NCBI GenBank assembly: GCA_021816505.1
Contig: JAKAXS010000047.1
Span: 1-11,438, forward strand
Origin: Pseudomonadota bacterium
Lineage (GTDB): Bacteria > Pseudomonadota > Alphaproteobacteria > Rhizobiales > Hyphomicrobiaceae
Reading direction: 5' to 3'
DNA: 11,438 nucleotides
Positions 1-7,716 of the stretch are shown here, piece after piece. Numbering within the stretch: position 1 is the first letter of the stretch; each line of letters begins with the position of its first letter. A model generated the notes under the pieces. It did not search any database. It had not been told where the DNA came from and worked only from the letters and a program-made list of their open reading frames with translations. Position numbers and translations under genes: made by a program.

Positions 1-1
1 G

Positions 2-661
2 TTCAACTACTACGACGATGAAGGCATCCTGACCGGCCTCAACGTCGACCTTGCCCGCGCGATCTGCCTGGAAGTCGGGGCCGCGTGCGATATCAAGGTT
101 CGGCTCTGGGACGAACTCATGCTGGCGATGAAGCGCGGCGACGCCGACGCGGTGATCGCCGCGCACACCGTCGGCGCCCAGACGGCGGCCGACATCGATT
201 TCACCGACCGCTACTTCCAGACGCCGGGCAGATTCGCCGCGCTGGCCACGACCGAGGCCGGGGAGATCAACCCGGACGAACTCTACGGCAAGCGGATCGG
301 CGTCGCCAAAGGCACCACGCACGAGGCCTACCTGCGCGCCTTCTTCCGCGACAGCCGCATCGAGGCTTTCGAAAACGTCGAGCTTGCGCGCGATGCCCTG
401 CAGCAAAGCAAGGTCGACTATGTTTTCGACGACGCCGTCAGCCTGTCGTTCTGGCTGAAGGGAACACTTGCACGCGCCTGCTGCGAGTTCCGCGGCGGCT
501 CGTTCCTGGAGCCGAAGTACTTTGGCGACGGGTTGGCCATCGCCGTCGGCCGCAACGATCCGCGGCTGAAGGCCGAGATCAACGACGCCCTGAAGAAGAT
601 CCGGCGCACCGGCCGGTTCGAGGAAATCGTAACGCGCTATTTCCCGCTCGGGATCTATTAG
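2..661 (+). CDS. Amino-acid ABC transporter substrate-binding protein, family 3 (5' end outside window)
   Basis: This is a periplasmic solute-binding protein of the bacterial family 3 type, which captures polar amino acids or similar small solutes for an ABC importer. The frame is open from base 2, so the signal peptide and first strands lie to the left; about 219 residues are visible. The first visible residues (FNYYDDEGILTGLNVDLARA) are the typical 'G-x-L-x-G-x-N-V-D-L-A-x-A' start of lobe 1. Next come a WDELMLAMKRGDADAV segment and a DFTDRYFQTPGRFA segment, the family's usual 'F-T-x-x-Y' hinge region. A 'LYGKRIGVAKGTTHEAYL' lobe 2 start and a C-terminal 'INDALKKIRRTGRFEEI' helix follow. 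The protein ends at a TAG, convergent with the oxidoreductase gene. No permease or ATPase gene is visible, and the ligand cannot be predicted. Family assignment is firm. Confidence 0.9.
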   Translation, partial: FNYYDDEGILTGLNVDLARAICLEVGAACDIKVRLWDELMLAMKRGDADAVIAAHTVGAQTAADIDFTDRYFQTPGRFAALATTEAGEINPDELYGKRIGVAKGTTHEAYLRAFFRDSRIEAFENVELARDALQQSKVDYVFDDAVSLSFWLKGTLARACCEFRGGSFLEPKYFGDGLAIAVGRNDPRLKAEINDALKKIRRTGRFEEIVTRYFPLGIY

Positions 662-704
662 CGCCGGCGTTCCGGAACGCATCTCATGCGTGACTGAATA
701 AAAG

Positions 705-730
705 AAGGCGGCCCCAACCGGAGCCGCCTT
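705..730 (-). terminator. Rho-independent terminator between convergent genes
   Basis: A perfect 8-bp stem (AAGGCGGC at 705-712, GCCGCCTT at 723-730) encloses a 10-base loop that can pair further. Read on the - strand it is followed by CTTTTATT, so it fits best as the terminator of the molybdopterin oxidoreductase gene, whose stop lies 30 bases away. On the + strand the stem's own 3' arm ends in only two T's and no U-run follows, so termination of the solute-binding protein gene is possible but weaker. Confidence 0.75.
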
Positions 731-759
731 CGCAATGCGCATTCGATGAGCAGCGCGCG

Positions 760-2892
760 TCAGTTGACGCGCGTGACTTCGACGAGATTATCCGAGTAGG
801 TCGGCGCGCGGCCAAGGCCGCTCCAGGCATCCGACGAGATCGAGTTCACGGACCCGTCCGAGCGATTGAGCGAACGCCAGTAACCCAGCGTCGCCACCAC
901 GATGCCGGGATTGACGTCGTCGGTGACCCTTGCGACGCCTTCGAACGCACCGCGCGAATTCGCGACGCGTACCGGATCGCCCTCGCGAATGCTGCGCGTG
1001 GCGGCGTCCGCCGGCGAGATCATCACGAACTGCTCGCCCTGGCCTTTGATCTTGTGCGGTTCGTTGGCGTAGCACGAGTTCAGGAAGCCGTGGCTCTTCG
1101 GCGAGATGATGTTGAGCGGGTAGAGCTTCGCCAGCTCCGGGTTCGTCACCGGGCTTTCACGCGGCGGGTCGTAAGCGGGCAGAGGATCCACCGGGCTGCC
1201 ATCCTGCTCGCCGTCGTACATGGCGCGGAACGGGCCCGCGACGAAGTTCTTGTGATCGGGCAGCAGGACCTCGACCTTACCCGACGGAGTCGGGAAATTG
1301 CCGTTCGCGTGCGGCGCGCGCGTATCGGCCGAGCCGACGTCGATTTTGAAGAACCCCTTCTCCTTGAAGTAGTCCATGTCGACGCCGCCCATCTTAGGGT
1401 CGTCCCAATTGATGTAGGCCGCGCACAGTTCGCTGTCCGACATTTTGAAGACGTCGTCTTCGAAGCCCATCTCCTTGGCGAGACGGCGCCACATCTCGGA
1501 CGTCGAAAGGCATTCGCCCGGCGGGTCAATCGCCTTCTGATTGTAGGTGAGATAGAACGTGCCCCACGACCACATCATGTCTTCCGCCTCTGCCGCCATC
1601 GCGGACGGCAGGATGATGTCGGCATACTTCGCCGTGTCGGTGATGAAGTGCTCGGCGACCACGGTGAACAGGTCCTCGCGCTCCAGGCCCTTCACGATCT
1701 TGTTCGTCTCGGGCGACTGGCTCACCGGGTTCGTGCAAAACACGAACAGCGACTTGATCGGCGGATCGAGCTTCATTTCGCCGGTCAGCGCCTGGCCGAG
1801 GCGCAGGTTGTTGACCACCCGCGTGCCCGGTTTGATGAAGTCCGGCCGCGCGGCCTTCGCCCAGTCGACCGGGAAATCCCACAGCGGCAGCTGCAGCATG
1901 CCGCCGCCGACGTGACGCCATGACCCGGCGAGCGCGGGCAACGCGTAGATCGCCCGCGACGCCTGCGCGCCACCGGCCGAACGCTCGATCGCGACGCCGA
2001 TGCGGATCGCGGAGGGCTGCGCGGTCGCGAACTCGCGCGCGAACGTGGTGATGTCCGCCGCTTTGACGCCGGTGATCTGCTCGACATAATCGAGCGTGAA
2101 TTCTGCGGCGCGCGCCTTTAGCTCGGGGAAACCGAGCACGTGGTTGTCCACGTAGTCCTGGTCGACGAGCCCCTGCTCGACCATCGAATTGATGATGCCC
2201 ATCGCCAGCGCACCGTCCGTGCCGGGCTTCGGGCAGATATGCCAGTCGGCACCCTTGGCCGTGCGCGAGCGGAAGGAATCCACCACCACGATCTTCGCGC
2301 CGCGCTTCTGCGCCTCAAGGACGAATGGCCAGTGATGCAGGTTGGTCGAGATCGTGTTGCACGCCCAGATCACGATGAACTTCGAATGCACGAAGCTCTC
2401 CGGGTCGACGCCGCCCGTCGGCCCATGCGTGAGCAGCCATGCCGTCGACGAGCCGGAGGTGCAGAACGTCTTCTCGTTCACCGTTGAGCCGAGACGATTG
2501 AAGAACGGGTCGCCGGAGTTGATGCCCTGCACGAGGCCCATGTTGCCGAGGTAGCTGTACGGCATGATCGCCTGGCTGCCGTATTCGGCGATGATCTCGC
2601 GCCACTTGGCGCCAATGGTGGAGATCGCCTCATCCCAGGTAATGCGCTCGTACTGCTTGGAGCCCTTGGGCCCGGTACGGCGCAGCGGATACATCAGCCG
2701 GTCCGGGTTGGCGTGATGATCGTGGAAATCCTTGAGCTTCACGCAAAGGCCGCCGCGCGTGAACGGATGCTCCTTCTTGCCACGAACGTCGACGAGGCGG
2801 CCCCCCTTGACCTCGTACGTCATGGCGCACGTGTCCGGACAGTCATGCGGACACGCGCCGTGAAAATGCTCAGCCTTGAGCTGTTCGTTCAT
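760..2892 (-). CDS. Molybdopterin-dependent oxidoreductase with an N-terminal Fe4S4 cluster, BisC/MopB type
   Basis: This 710-residue protein belongs to the DMSO-reductase superfamily of bis-molybdopterin guanine dinucleotide enzymes. The N-terminus carries a Cys-x3-Cys-x3-Cys-x27-Cys cluster motif (C14, C18, C22, C50), as expected for one Fe4S4 cluster. Residues about 60-480 form the catalytic molybdopterin domains. C144, in the stretch KTFCTSGSSTAW, lies where formate dehydrogenases carry Cys or Sec and is a candidate Mo ligand (inference). Residues about 590-706 (from LYPLNIISPKSHG) form the dinucleotide-binding beta-barrel. No twin-arginine signal is present, so it should be cytoplasmic. 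The ATG is preceded by GGGAGGA at good spacing. No electron-transfer subunit, membrane anchor, chaperone or cofactor gene lies beside it, so the substrate is unknown. Family assignment is firm, reaction open. Confidence 0.9.
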   Translation of the reverse strand: MNEQLKAEHFHGACPHDCPDTCAMTYEVKGGRLVDVRGKKEHPFTRGGLCVKLKDFHDHHANPDRLMYPLRRTGPKGSKQYERITWDEAISTIGAKWREIIAEYGSQAIMPYSYLGNMGLVQGINSGDPFFNRLGSTVNEKTFCTSGSSTAWLLTHGPTGGVDPESFVHSKFIVIWACNTISTNLHHWPFVLEAQKRGAKIVVVDSFRSRTAKGADWHICPKPGTDGALAMGIINSMVEQGLVDQDYVDNHVLGFPELKARAAEFTLDYVEQITGVKAADITTFAREFATAQPSAIRIGVAIERSAGGAQASRAIYALPALAGSWRHVGGGMLQLPLWDFPVDWAKAARPDFIKPGTRVVNNLRLGQALTGEMKLDPPIKSLFVFCTNPVSQSPETNKIVKGLEREDLFTVVAEHFITDTAKYADIILPSAMAAEAEDMMWSWGTFYLTYNQKAIDPPGECLSTSEMWRRLAKEMGFEDDVFKMSDSELCAAYINWDDPKMGGVDMDYFKEKGFFKIDVGSADTRAPHANGNFPTPSGKVEVLLPDHKNFVAGPFRAMYDGEQDGSPVDPLPAYDPPRESPVTNPELAKLYPLNIISPKSHGFLNSCYANEPHKIKGQGEQFVMISPADAATRSIREGDPVRVANSRGAFEGVARVTDDVNPGIVVATLGYWRSLNRSDGSVNSISSDAWSGLGRAPTYSDNLVEVTRVN

Positions 2893-3038
2893 CGTGCTTC
2901 CTCCCGGTGAAAGCTAATTCGCGCGAGATGTTTTTGATTTTTCTTCGCGTTGCCGGGCAGCGTGCCACGAATGGGAACATGCGGCAATATCGCAGGGACG
3001 CGTTTCCGGCGCCCAGTGTTCGACAGGCAATCAGGCGT

Positions 3039-4163
3039 TCAATGATAGATGTAGGTGATCGTGAAGGTGCGATCGAGTTCGGTCGCGCCGTTGGGCGGAA
3101 ACGGGAAGCTGGCCTGCTTCGTGGAAAAGACGATGGCCCGGTTCAGATCGGTATTTTCTGACCGGCTAAGAACTTCCACGGATTGAATATTACCGTTCAG
3201 GTTGATCAGGATGCGCACGGTCACCCGGCCCAGCACGTTCATCTGCGGCATCGTCTGGCGCAGCGCGCGCACGACGCCGCGCGCGAAATCGTCGTTCGCG
3301 CCCGATCGCGTGATGCCCGCGGGGCGTTGCACGCCGGCCGATTTTCCATCCAGCGACGGCGTCGTCATCGCATCCGGCGGCATGGTCATGTTGGGCTGAC
3401 GCATCGCCTGCTTCTGCTGCTGTTGCTGTTGCGGCTGACGCTTGGCGGACGGCTGCTTCGGCGTCGGCTGCTGGATGGTCGCCGGATCGGGCAGCTTCAG
3501 CAGCTCGGCGAGCTCCTGCTGCGCCTCCTTTGCCTCTTTCGTCTCCTTGGCCTCGGTCTCCTTCGGCTGTTGCGCCTCCTTGGTCTCTTTCGTTTCCTTT
3601 TCGGAGTCCGATTTCACCCGCTCCGCTTCATCGGCCTTCTTCTCCGCGACAGCTTCGGCAGGCAGCGAGTCGCGCAGCACCGGCGATTCCGGTGCTTTCT
3701 CTTCCTCCGCCTTGGCGAGTTCCTCGGACTTGGGCGGAGGTTCGGCTTTCTCGGCTTCCGACTTCGGCTGCTGCGCCGGCGGAGGGGCAGGCTGGGGCAG
3801 CACCTGCGGCTCCGGTGGCTGCGGCGGTGTCGGAGGTTCAGGCGGTTGCGGCTGCGCTTGGGGCGGAGGGGGCGGCGTCGGCTGCGGTGCAGGCGTCGCA
3901 CCGCCGCCATCGGCACCCGTCGTCGCGTCGAGCAACTCGGCCTCAGTGACGAACGAGACGCTGACCGCATCCGGCCGCGAATTCGGATCGCCCATCGACG
4001 CAGGTGGCGACCGCACGATGCCGATAAGGATCGCCAGATGCAGAAACAGCGCGATCGCCAGCGTGATCCAGAACTTGCGCTCGCGCGCCTCCGGCGCCGC
4101 GGCACGGAACACCGCGACGAGATCAAACTTCTCTTCTGCTGGCTCGATCGCTTCGGTCGTCAT
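3039..4163 (-). CDS. TonB-family energy transducer with long Pro/Glu/Lys/Gln-rich linker
   Basis: This 374-residue inner-membrane protein probably couples proton-motive force to outer-membrane transport. A short cytoplasmic N-terminus (1-31) precedes a single membrane span at about 32-50 (ITLAIALFLHLAILIGIV), which contains H42, comparable to the functionally important membrane histidine of TonB. Residues about 52-285 form a periplasm-spanning linker: a proline-rich part with poly-Pro, a Glu/Lys part with repeated KET/KEA units, then a Gln-rich part including a run of six Gln. Residues about 287-374 form a TonB/TolA-like C-terminal domain with 'LGRVTVRILINLNGNIQSVEVL' strands (central residues shown) and a final FTITYIYH strand. 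An AGGTGAG ribosome-binding site precedes the ATG. No exbB or exbD is in the window, and a TolA-like role cannot be excluded. The next gene upstream is the six-cysteine J-like protein, 77 bases away on the same strand. Confidence 0.82.
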   Translation of the reverse strand: MTTEAIEPAEEKFDLVAVFRAAAPEARERKFWITLAIALFLHLAILIGIVRSPPASMGDPNSRPDAVSVSFVTEAELLDATTGADGGGATPAPQPTPPPPPQAQPQPPEPPTPPQPPEPQVLPQPAPPPAQQPKSEAEKAEPPPKSEELAKAEEEKAPESPVLRDSLPAEAVAEKKADEAERVKSDSEKETKETKEAQQPKETEAKETKEAKEAQQELAELLKLPDPATIQQPTPKQPSAKRQPQQQQQQKQAMRQPNMTMPPDAMTTPSLDGKSAGVQRPAGITRSGANDDFARGVVRALRQTMPQMNVLGRVTVRILINLNGNIQSVEVLSRSENTDLNRAIVFSTKQASFPFPPNGATELDRTFTITYIYH

Positions 4164-4202
4164 CTCACCTGCCCGGCTCGATCGGATAACACGTTACCCT
4201 GA

Positions 4203-4219
4203 TTGGCCGGGGCGGCCAA
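4203..4219 (-). terminator. Small hairpin after the J-like protein gene (weak terminator candidate)
   Basis: A 6-bp stem TTGGCC/GGCCAA with a 5-base loop lies between the stop of the J-like protein gene (4241) and the start of the TonB gene (4163). No T-run follows on the - strand, so it may only slow or attenuate read-through, or have no function. Confidence 0.25.
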
Positions 4220-4240
4220 ATGTCAGTGCTGCACCGAAAC

Positions 4241-5920
4241 TTAAGCTGCCCTGCCTTCGAGAATTTCCCACGCCGCGTTGATCTGCTTCAGCCGCACTTC
4301 GCGAACGCGGCGATCATGCTCGTCCTGGGCGTAGTCGGGATGCCAGTTCATGCGCAGCCCGTCGATGATCTTCTTCAGCGACGCGAGATTGCCGTCCGAC
4401 GCAACCCCCATGCCGAGCAACTCGAGCGCTTCGCTTTTGTTCGCCGGCATGCGGTCTCCGAGGTCGATGGCACCCGACCGGGCCGGCATGGGCTTGGCGC
4501 GGGTAACGAGCGGCACGAGGGCGCCGCGAGGCTCCAGCGTCATGTCCGTCGTTGCCGGAGCACCGGCGGCAGAAAACGTCTCAGTCACCGTCGTGGGATG
4601 CAGCGGTTGGACGAATGTCTCGACATCGAATTCGGTCGTCTGGAGGACGGGTGGCTCTGGCGCCGATGCGGTTGGCTCGATGCTCGCACGCCGCAGCCAG
4701 GTGACGACCAGAGTCGTCATGACCAGGGCAGCGCTGGCGAACGCCGCGATCGCATAGGCCAGCGTGTTGTCGCTGGCTACGACCGGCGTCGGCGGCGGCG
4801 CCACGGCAACCGGCGGCGTGGTCACCGCTTCAGGCGCAGGCGTGGCCGTCGTTTCGACGGGATCGACCGTGCGCTCCGAGGCCGCGATCTCCGGTGGAGC
4901 AGCCGGTTCAGGCGCGGCATCGCTGCGAACAGCCGGTGGGTCGGCACTGTTGATCACAGTCACGGCGTCCGCTGCCGGCTGCGCGCCGGTTACCGGCGCG
5001 TCAGCCACCCGAGCGTCAGGCACCTGGGGTTCGATCACCTGCGCGGCAGCGGCAGACGAGTCTTGCGGTGGCAATCCGCCGGGCGATGGCGTGGCCGGCG
5101 CCACCGGCGCCTCTGCTGTTGCGGCCGGGGCAACGTCAGGCTGAGCTTGCATCTCGCGATGCGTGACAACTTCCGGTTTCGGCGCCGCCTCAGGGGCTGG
5201 AGCAGCAGCCTCCGCTACGGCCACAGGCGGCTCGGCAGCTAGGTCTTCGACGGCCGGAGCGGCGGGCGGTTCCGGTTCCTTCGCGGCTGTTTCGGCCGGT
5301 TTTTCAACCGGCAACGCGGCGGTCGTCGCGGGCGCAGGCTTGGTCGCGCGCGCCATCGGGTAGCGCCCGAGTTTGTCCATCGCGACGATCACCGCGTCGA
5401 GACCGAGCATCGGCGCAAAGCCCGGCGGCATGACCGTCGAGTTCGGTGCGTTGACGGGCGAGGCCTGGTCACAGACTTCACTCGTCGTTCCCCACTCCAT
5501 CTGCGGGCCGAGCCGCCGCGCGCACATATCGTCGATACGCTTGCTGCGCTTCGTGGTGTTCTGCACGCGCAGCTGGCCGCCTGCCTCCCAGACGCGGCGG
5601 CGCGTGTGGTCCTCGGCATTGGCGTAAACCTGCATCCACGCAACGCGCGTGCCGCCACAATCCATGTCGAACTTGAAGGTCGTCCATTGACGGCAATAGT
5701 TGGTGTCCACGGTCGAGCAGGTTTTCACCTTGCGGCTCTCGCGCGGTCCCAACACGCTATGGCCCTGGTCGGGCGCGGGCGTCAGCACCGGTTTGCCGCT
5801 GACCACCGTGCAGGCAAACGGCATCAGCACCACGTCGTCCGCGACGGCGTGTGATGCAAAAGCGGTGACAGCCGTCAGAAACGCGATGGCGCAATGCGCC
5901 GCTCGTTCCCCCGTGCCCAT
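4241..5920 (-). CDS. Signal-peptide protein with six-Cys periplasmic domain, Ala/Pro linker, one TM span and C-terminal J-domain-like segment
   Basis: I do not recognise a named family for the whole protein. Using the ATG at 5920 (559 residues), residues 1-27 form a signal peptide ending in AVA before DDVVLMPF. Residues about 28-160 form a compact domain with cysteines at 37, 68, 76, 88, 133 and 150, consistent with periplasmic disulfides. Residues about 190-380 are Ala/Pro/Glu-rich low-complexity linker. A membrane span follows at about 385-408 and ends in WLRR, placing the C-terminus in the cytoplasm. The last ~60 residues resemble the second half of a J domain: HPD at 527-529 (WHPDYAQ), then a charged helix and INAAWEILEG. 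In J proteins HPD stimulates Hsp70 (DnaK) ATPase. The frame also opens from a TTG at 5974, but that overlaps the candidate promoter and would bury the signal peptide. Topology is inferred; function is unknown. Confidence 0.8.
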   Translation of the reverse strand: MGTGERAAHCAIAFLTAVTAFASHAVADDVVLMPFACTVVSGKPVLTPAPDQGHSVLGPRESRKVKTCSTVDTNYCRQWTTFKFDMDCGGTRVAWMQVYANAEDHTRRRVWEAGGQLRVQNTTKRSKRIDDMCARRLGPQMEWGTTSEVCDQASPVNAPNSTVMPPGFAPMLGLDAVIVAMDKLGRYPMARATKPAPATTAALPVEKPAETAAKEPEPPAAPAVEDLAAEPPVAVAEAAAPAPEAAPKPEVVTHREMQAQPDVAPAATAEAPVAPATPSPGGLPPQDSSAAAAQVIEPQVPDARVADAPVTGAQPAADAVTVINSADPPAVRSDAAPEPAAPPEIAASERTVDPVETTATPAPEAVTTPPVAVAPPPTPVVASDNTLAYAIAAFASAALVMTTLVVTWLRRASIEPTASAPEPPVLQTTEFDVETFVQPLHPTTVTETFSAAGAPATTDMTLEPRGALVPLVTRAKPMPARSGAIDLGDRMPANKSEALELLGMGVASDGNLASLKKIIDGLRMNWHPDYAQDEHDRRVREVRLKQINAAWEILEGRAA

Positions 5921-5946
5921 GAAACCCCCAGGCGTTTCGTGCAAGA

Positions 5947-5974
5947 ATCGTAAAAACGTTAGGCATAGGGCCAA
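5947..5974 (-). promoter_or_regulatory. Candidate sigma-70 promoter for the J-like protein gene
   Basis: On the - strand a TTGGCC (-35, 5969-5974) and TACGAT (-10, 5947-5952) are separated by 16 bases. Each matches the sigma-70 consensus at four of six positions. The -10 ends 26 bases before the ATG at 5920. The location fits, but the match is modest. Confidence 0.35.
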
Positions 5975-6071
5975 GTTGCGTTGGCGACTTTATGTCATTC
6001 CGCGGGACAGAACGTGGCGGCGGTACGGCCATTGTTGGGGGCGAACGGACGTCATGGCAGGAGCGGGACGC

Positions 6072-6557
6072 TCATTCGCCAGCGTGCGCTGCCTCCAGCT
6101 TGGCGATGTCGAGCTTCTTCATTTGCAACAGCGCTTGCCACATGCGCTGCGTCTTCGCCGGATCGGGGTCTTTCACCAGCTGCCAGAGACGCGACGGCAC
6201 GAGTTGCCAGGACAGCCCGTACTTGTCCTTGAGCCAGCCGCACGGACCTTCGGAGCCACCGTCCGCCGTCAGCTTGCGCCACAGGTCGTCGATTTCCGCC
6301 TGCGACGCGCAATCGATCGACAACGAGACCGCTTCGGAAAACGCAAAACTCGGGCCGCCGTTCAGCGCCTGGATCGTTCGGCCGGCGATCTCGAAAATCA
6401 CCGTCAGCACCGTGCCTTCCGGCATGTGCATACCCTTGTCGTAGTGCGAAATATCGAGGATGCGGCCGTTCTCGAACACCGAGACGTAGAATTTCGCGGC
6501 CTCCTCCGCCTGCCTGTCAAACCAAAGGCAAGGCATGATCTTGTCACGAGCGCTCAT
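6072..6557 (-). CDS. VOC-fold protein of the PhnB / 3-demethylubiquinone methyltransferase-like type
   Basis: This 161-residue cytoplasmic protein has the glyoxalase/bleomycin-resistance (VOC) fold of the PhnB-like group. The start 'KIMPCLWFDRQAEEAAKFYVSVF' (ends shown) is the hallmark first strand and helix. It is followed by 'MPEGTVLTVIFEIAGRTIQALNGGP' strands, a second repeat beginning AVSLSIDCASQAEID, and the diagnostic GPCGWLKDKYGLSWQLVP block. The C-terminus has the usual KTQRMWQALLQMKKLDIAKLE helix. The family name '3-demethylubiquinone-9 3-methyltransferase' is historical and no methyltransferase motif is present; members are mostly uncharacterised. GGAGGA lies 8 bases before the ATG. 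It stands alone, with about 100-150 bases to each neighbour, and its context gives no function. Confidence 0.88.
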   Translation of the reverse strand: MSARDKIMPCLWFDRQAEEAAKFYVSVFENGRILDISHYDKGMHMPEGTVLTVIFEIAGRTIQALNGGPSFAFSEAVSLSIDCASQAEIDDLWRKLTADGGSEGPCGWLKDKYGLSWQLVPSRLWQLVKDPDPAKTQRMWQALLQMKKLDIAKLEAAHAGE

Positions 6558-6660
6558 GGGATGATCCTCCGTGGTTGTCTGGTCTCAACGCCACGACGAA
6601 CCGGCGGGGCCGCGATCGACGGCCAGCGAAGGTTTTTTCTGCTGCCGAATAGGCGTGGCC

Positions 6661-7224
6661 CTAAGCAACATCATCGCCGGCCGGTGCGCGCTTGCGTCCT
6701 GTCACCATCGCACCCGGCAGATTCTCCCGGTGCCGCACGCTCGCGATCACCACCCCCGCGACATGCAGCGCGATCAGCACCAGGGCCAGGTTGGTGAGCC
6801 ACTCGTGCACGTCTTCGAAAAATTTGCTGCCCCAGAAGATGTCGGTCAACAGCCAGCCCGTCAGGCAGATGCCGCCGATCGTGACGAGCAGCGCCACGAT
6901 CATCGCGCCGCCCGCGGGGTTGTGCCCGAGATAGCGCACCTCGCGCCCCGTCGCGATGTCCGCCAGATAGCCCAGCACAGTCGACGGCCGGCGAACGAAC
7001 TGCGCGAACCGCGCGTATCCCGTGCCGACGACGCCCCAAACGATGCGAGCGGTTACCAGCGCCGCAGCCGCATACCCGGCGACCAGGTGAACGGTCTCGT
7101 AGTCGTCGCCGGCGAAATAGGCCGTCACGAACGCGACCACGAGGCTCCAATGAAAAACGCGCACGAAGGTGTCCCACACCCTGATCGTGCGCGTTATTTC
7201 GTCCGTTGCAGCGCTAGAGGCCAA
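6661..7224 (-). CDS. Cytochrome b561-like diheme membrane protein (cytochrome b/b6 domain)
   Basis: This 187-residue integral membrane protein resembles the small cytochromes b that serve Ni/Fe-hydrogenases and related electron carriers. Four hydrophobic segments are visible, at about 23-38, 45-66, 105-127 and 142-163. Histidines at 25 (RVFHWSL), 46 (TVHLVAGY), 140 (EDVHEWL) and 154 (ALHVAGV) sit where the family places its two b-heme ligand pairs. The GHNPAGG loop at 100-106 is typical of the family. The start is a TTG only 4 bases after the TGA of the PepSY-like gene; no in-frame ATG is available near the N-terminus. An AGGAAG and a GAGG just upstream may serve as ribosome-binding sites. 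The spacing implies co-translation with the PepSY-like gene. It probably moves electrons between the quinone pool and a periplasmic partner; the partner is not visible. Confidence 0.87.
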   Translation of the reverse strand: MASSAATDEITRTIRVWDTFVRVFHWSLVVAFVTAYFAGDDYETVHLVAGYAAAALVTARIVWGVVGTGYARFAQFVRRPSTVLGYLADIATGREVRYLGHNPAGGAMIVALLVTIGGICLTGWLLTDIFWGSKFFEDVHEWLTNLALVLIALHVAGVVIASVRHRENLPGAMVTGRKRAPAGDDVA

Positions 7225-7228
7225 CGCC

Positions 7229-7519
7229 TCAGTCTTCCTGGGTCTTGACCAGCTTCAGATCGACCGGGTTGTAGAACAGTTCGAACTTCTTGCCGGCCTT
7301 GTCCTTGGCGTAGACCTCGTAGCAGGAGCCTTCGACTTTCACCTTGCTGACGGTGTAGCCGGCCGCGGTCGCCGCCGCTTCGGCATCCTTCTCCGTCTTC
7401 CACTTGTCCTTGGCTTCGGTCGTGCAGTCCTTGAAGCCGTGCGCGGAGGCCATGGAGGCCTGCAGCAGGAGCGCAGCTCCAACAGCGGTTACGGCTTTGG
7501 CAATCGTAGAGACAGACAT
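7229..7519 (-). CDS. Small secreted PepSY-like protein
   Basis: This 96-residue protein starts at the ATG at 7519, chosen because TGAGGAGCGAAGA lies directly before it and it puts a clean signal peptide first: a short charged n-region, a hydrophobic core and ASMASA before HGFKDC. The longer GTG-started frame from 7573 is not needed. The mature part has the PepSY-type pattern: 'KDAEAAATAAGYTVSKVKVE' helix and strand, then CYEVYAKDKAGKKFELFYNP, with a Val-Asp-Leu-Lys-like end (VDLKLVK). Two mature cysteines, one in DCTTEAKD and one in SCYEVY, could form a disulfide. Similar PepSY proteins often sit beside cytochrome b genes, as here, 4 bases apart. A role in modulating or partnering that cytochrome is inferred, not shown. 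Confidence 0.82.
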   Translation of the reverse strand: MSVSTIAKAVTAVGAALLLQASMASAHGFKDCTTEAKDKWKTEKDAEAAATAAGYTVSKVKVEGSCYEVYAKDKAGKKFELFYNPVDLKLVKTQED

Positions 7520-7716
7520 TCTTCGCTCCTCAGAAAACGTGAGTTCACAACCGGCGCGACCCAATCGGTGCACGCCTTATGAACTGCGCAATCCTGAAAC
7601 AGCAAATGAAGAGATTTTGTGACAAACGCGCCAGCTGCCACTGGTTCCGAAGTGGGCGGGAACTGCGGTCGCCGCGTGCCTACCTCAAGCGAGAATTATA
7701 AGCCGTCGTCCAAGAT

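Noticed and set aside
1054..1923. A 289-codon + strand frame opposite the molybdopterin oxidoreductase.
   Set aside because: Arg/Val-rich composition, no domain pattern, and fully overlaps a confidently assigned gene.
2893..3038. The gap between the oxidoreductase and TonB genes searched for a terminator, small RNA or regulator box.
   Set aside because: No convincing hairpin, dyad or consensus promoter was found beyond the oxidoreductase ribosome-binding site.
4220..5242. A 340-codon + strand frame opposite the J-like protein gene.
   Set aside because: Arg/Gly-rich shadow of the Ala/Pro-coding linker; no ribosome-binding site or domain supports it.
5921..5974. An 18-codon N-terminal extension of the J-like protein from a TTG at 5974.
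   Set aside because: The ATG at 5920 gives a normal signal peptide, and the extension overlaps the candidate promoter.
6632..6637. A run of six T's on the + strand as a terminator tail.
   Set aside because: No stable stem precedes it and no + strand gene lies upstream. On the - strand it is an A-run, which does not support termination of the cytochrome b gene.
7520..7573. An 18-codon extension of the PepSY-like protein from a GTG at 7573.
   Set aside because: The ATG at 7519 has an excellent ribosome-binding site and starts directly with the signal peptide.
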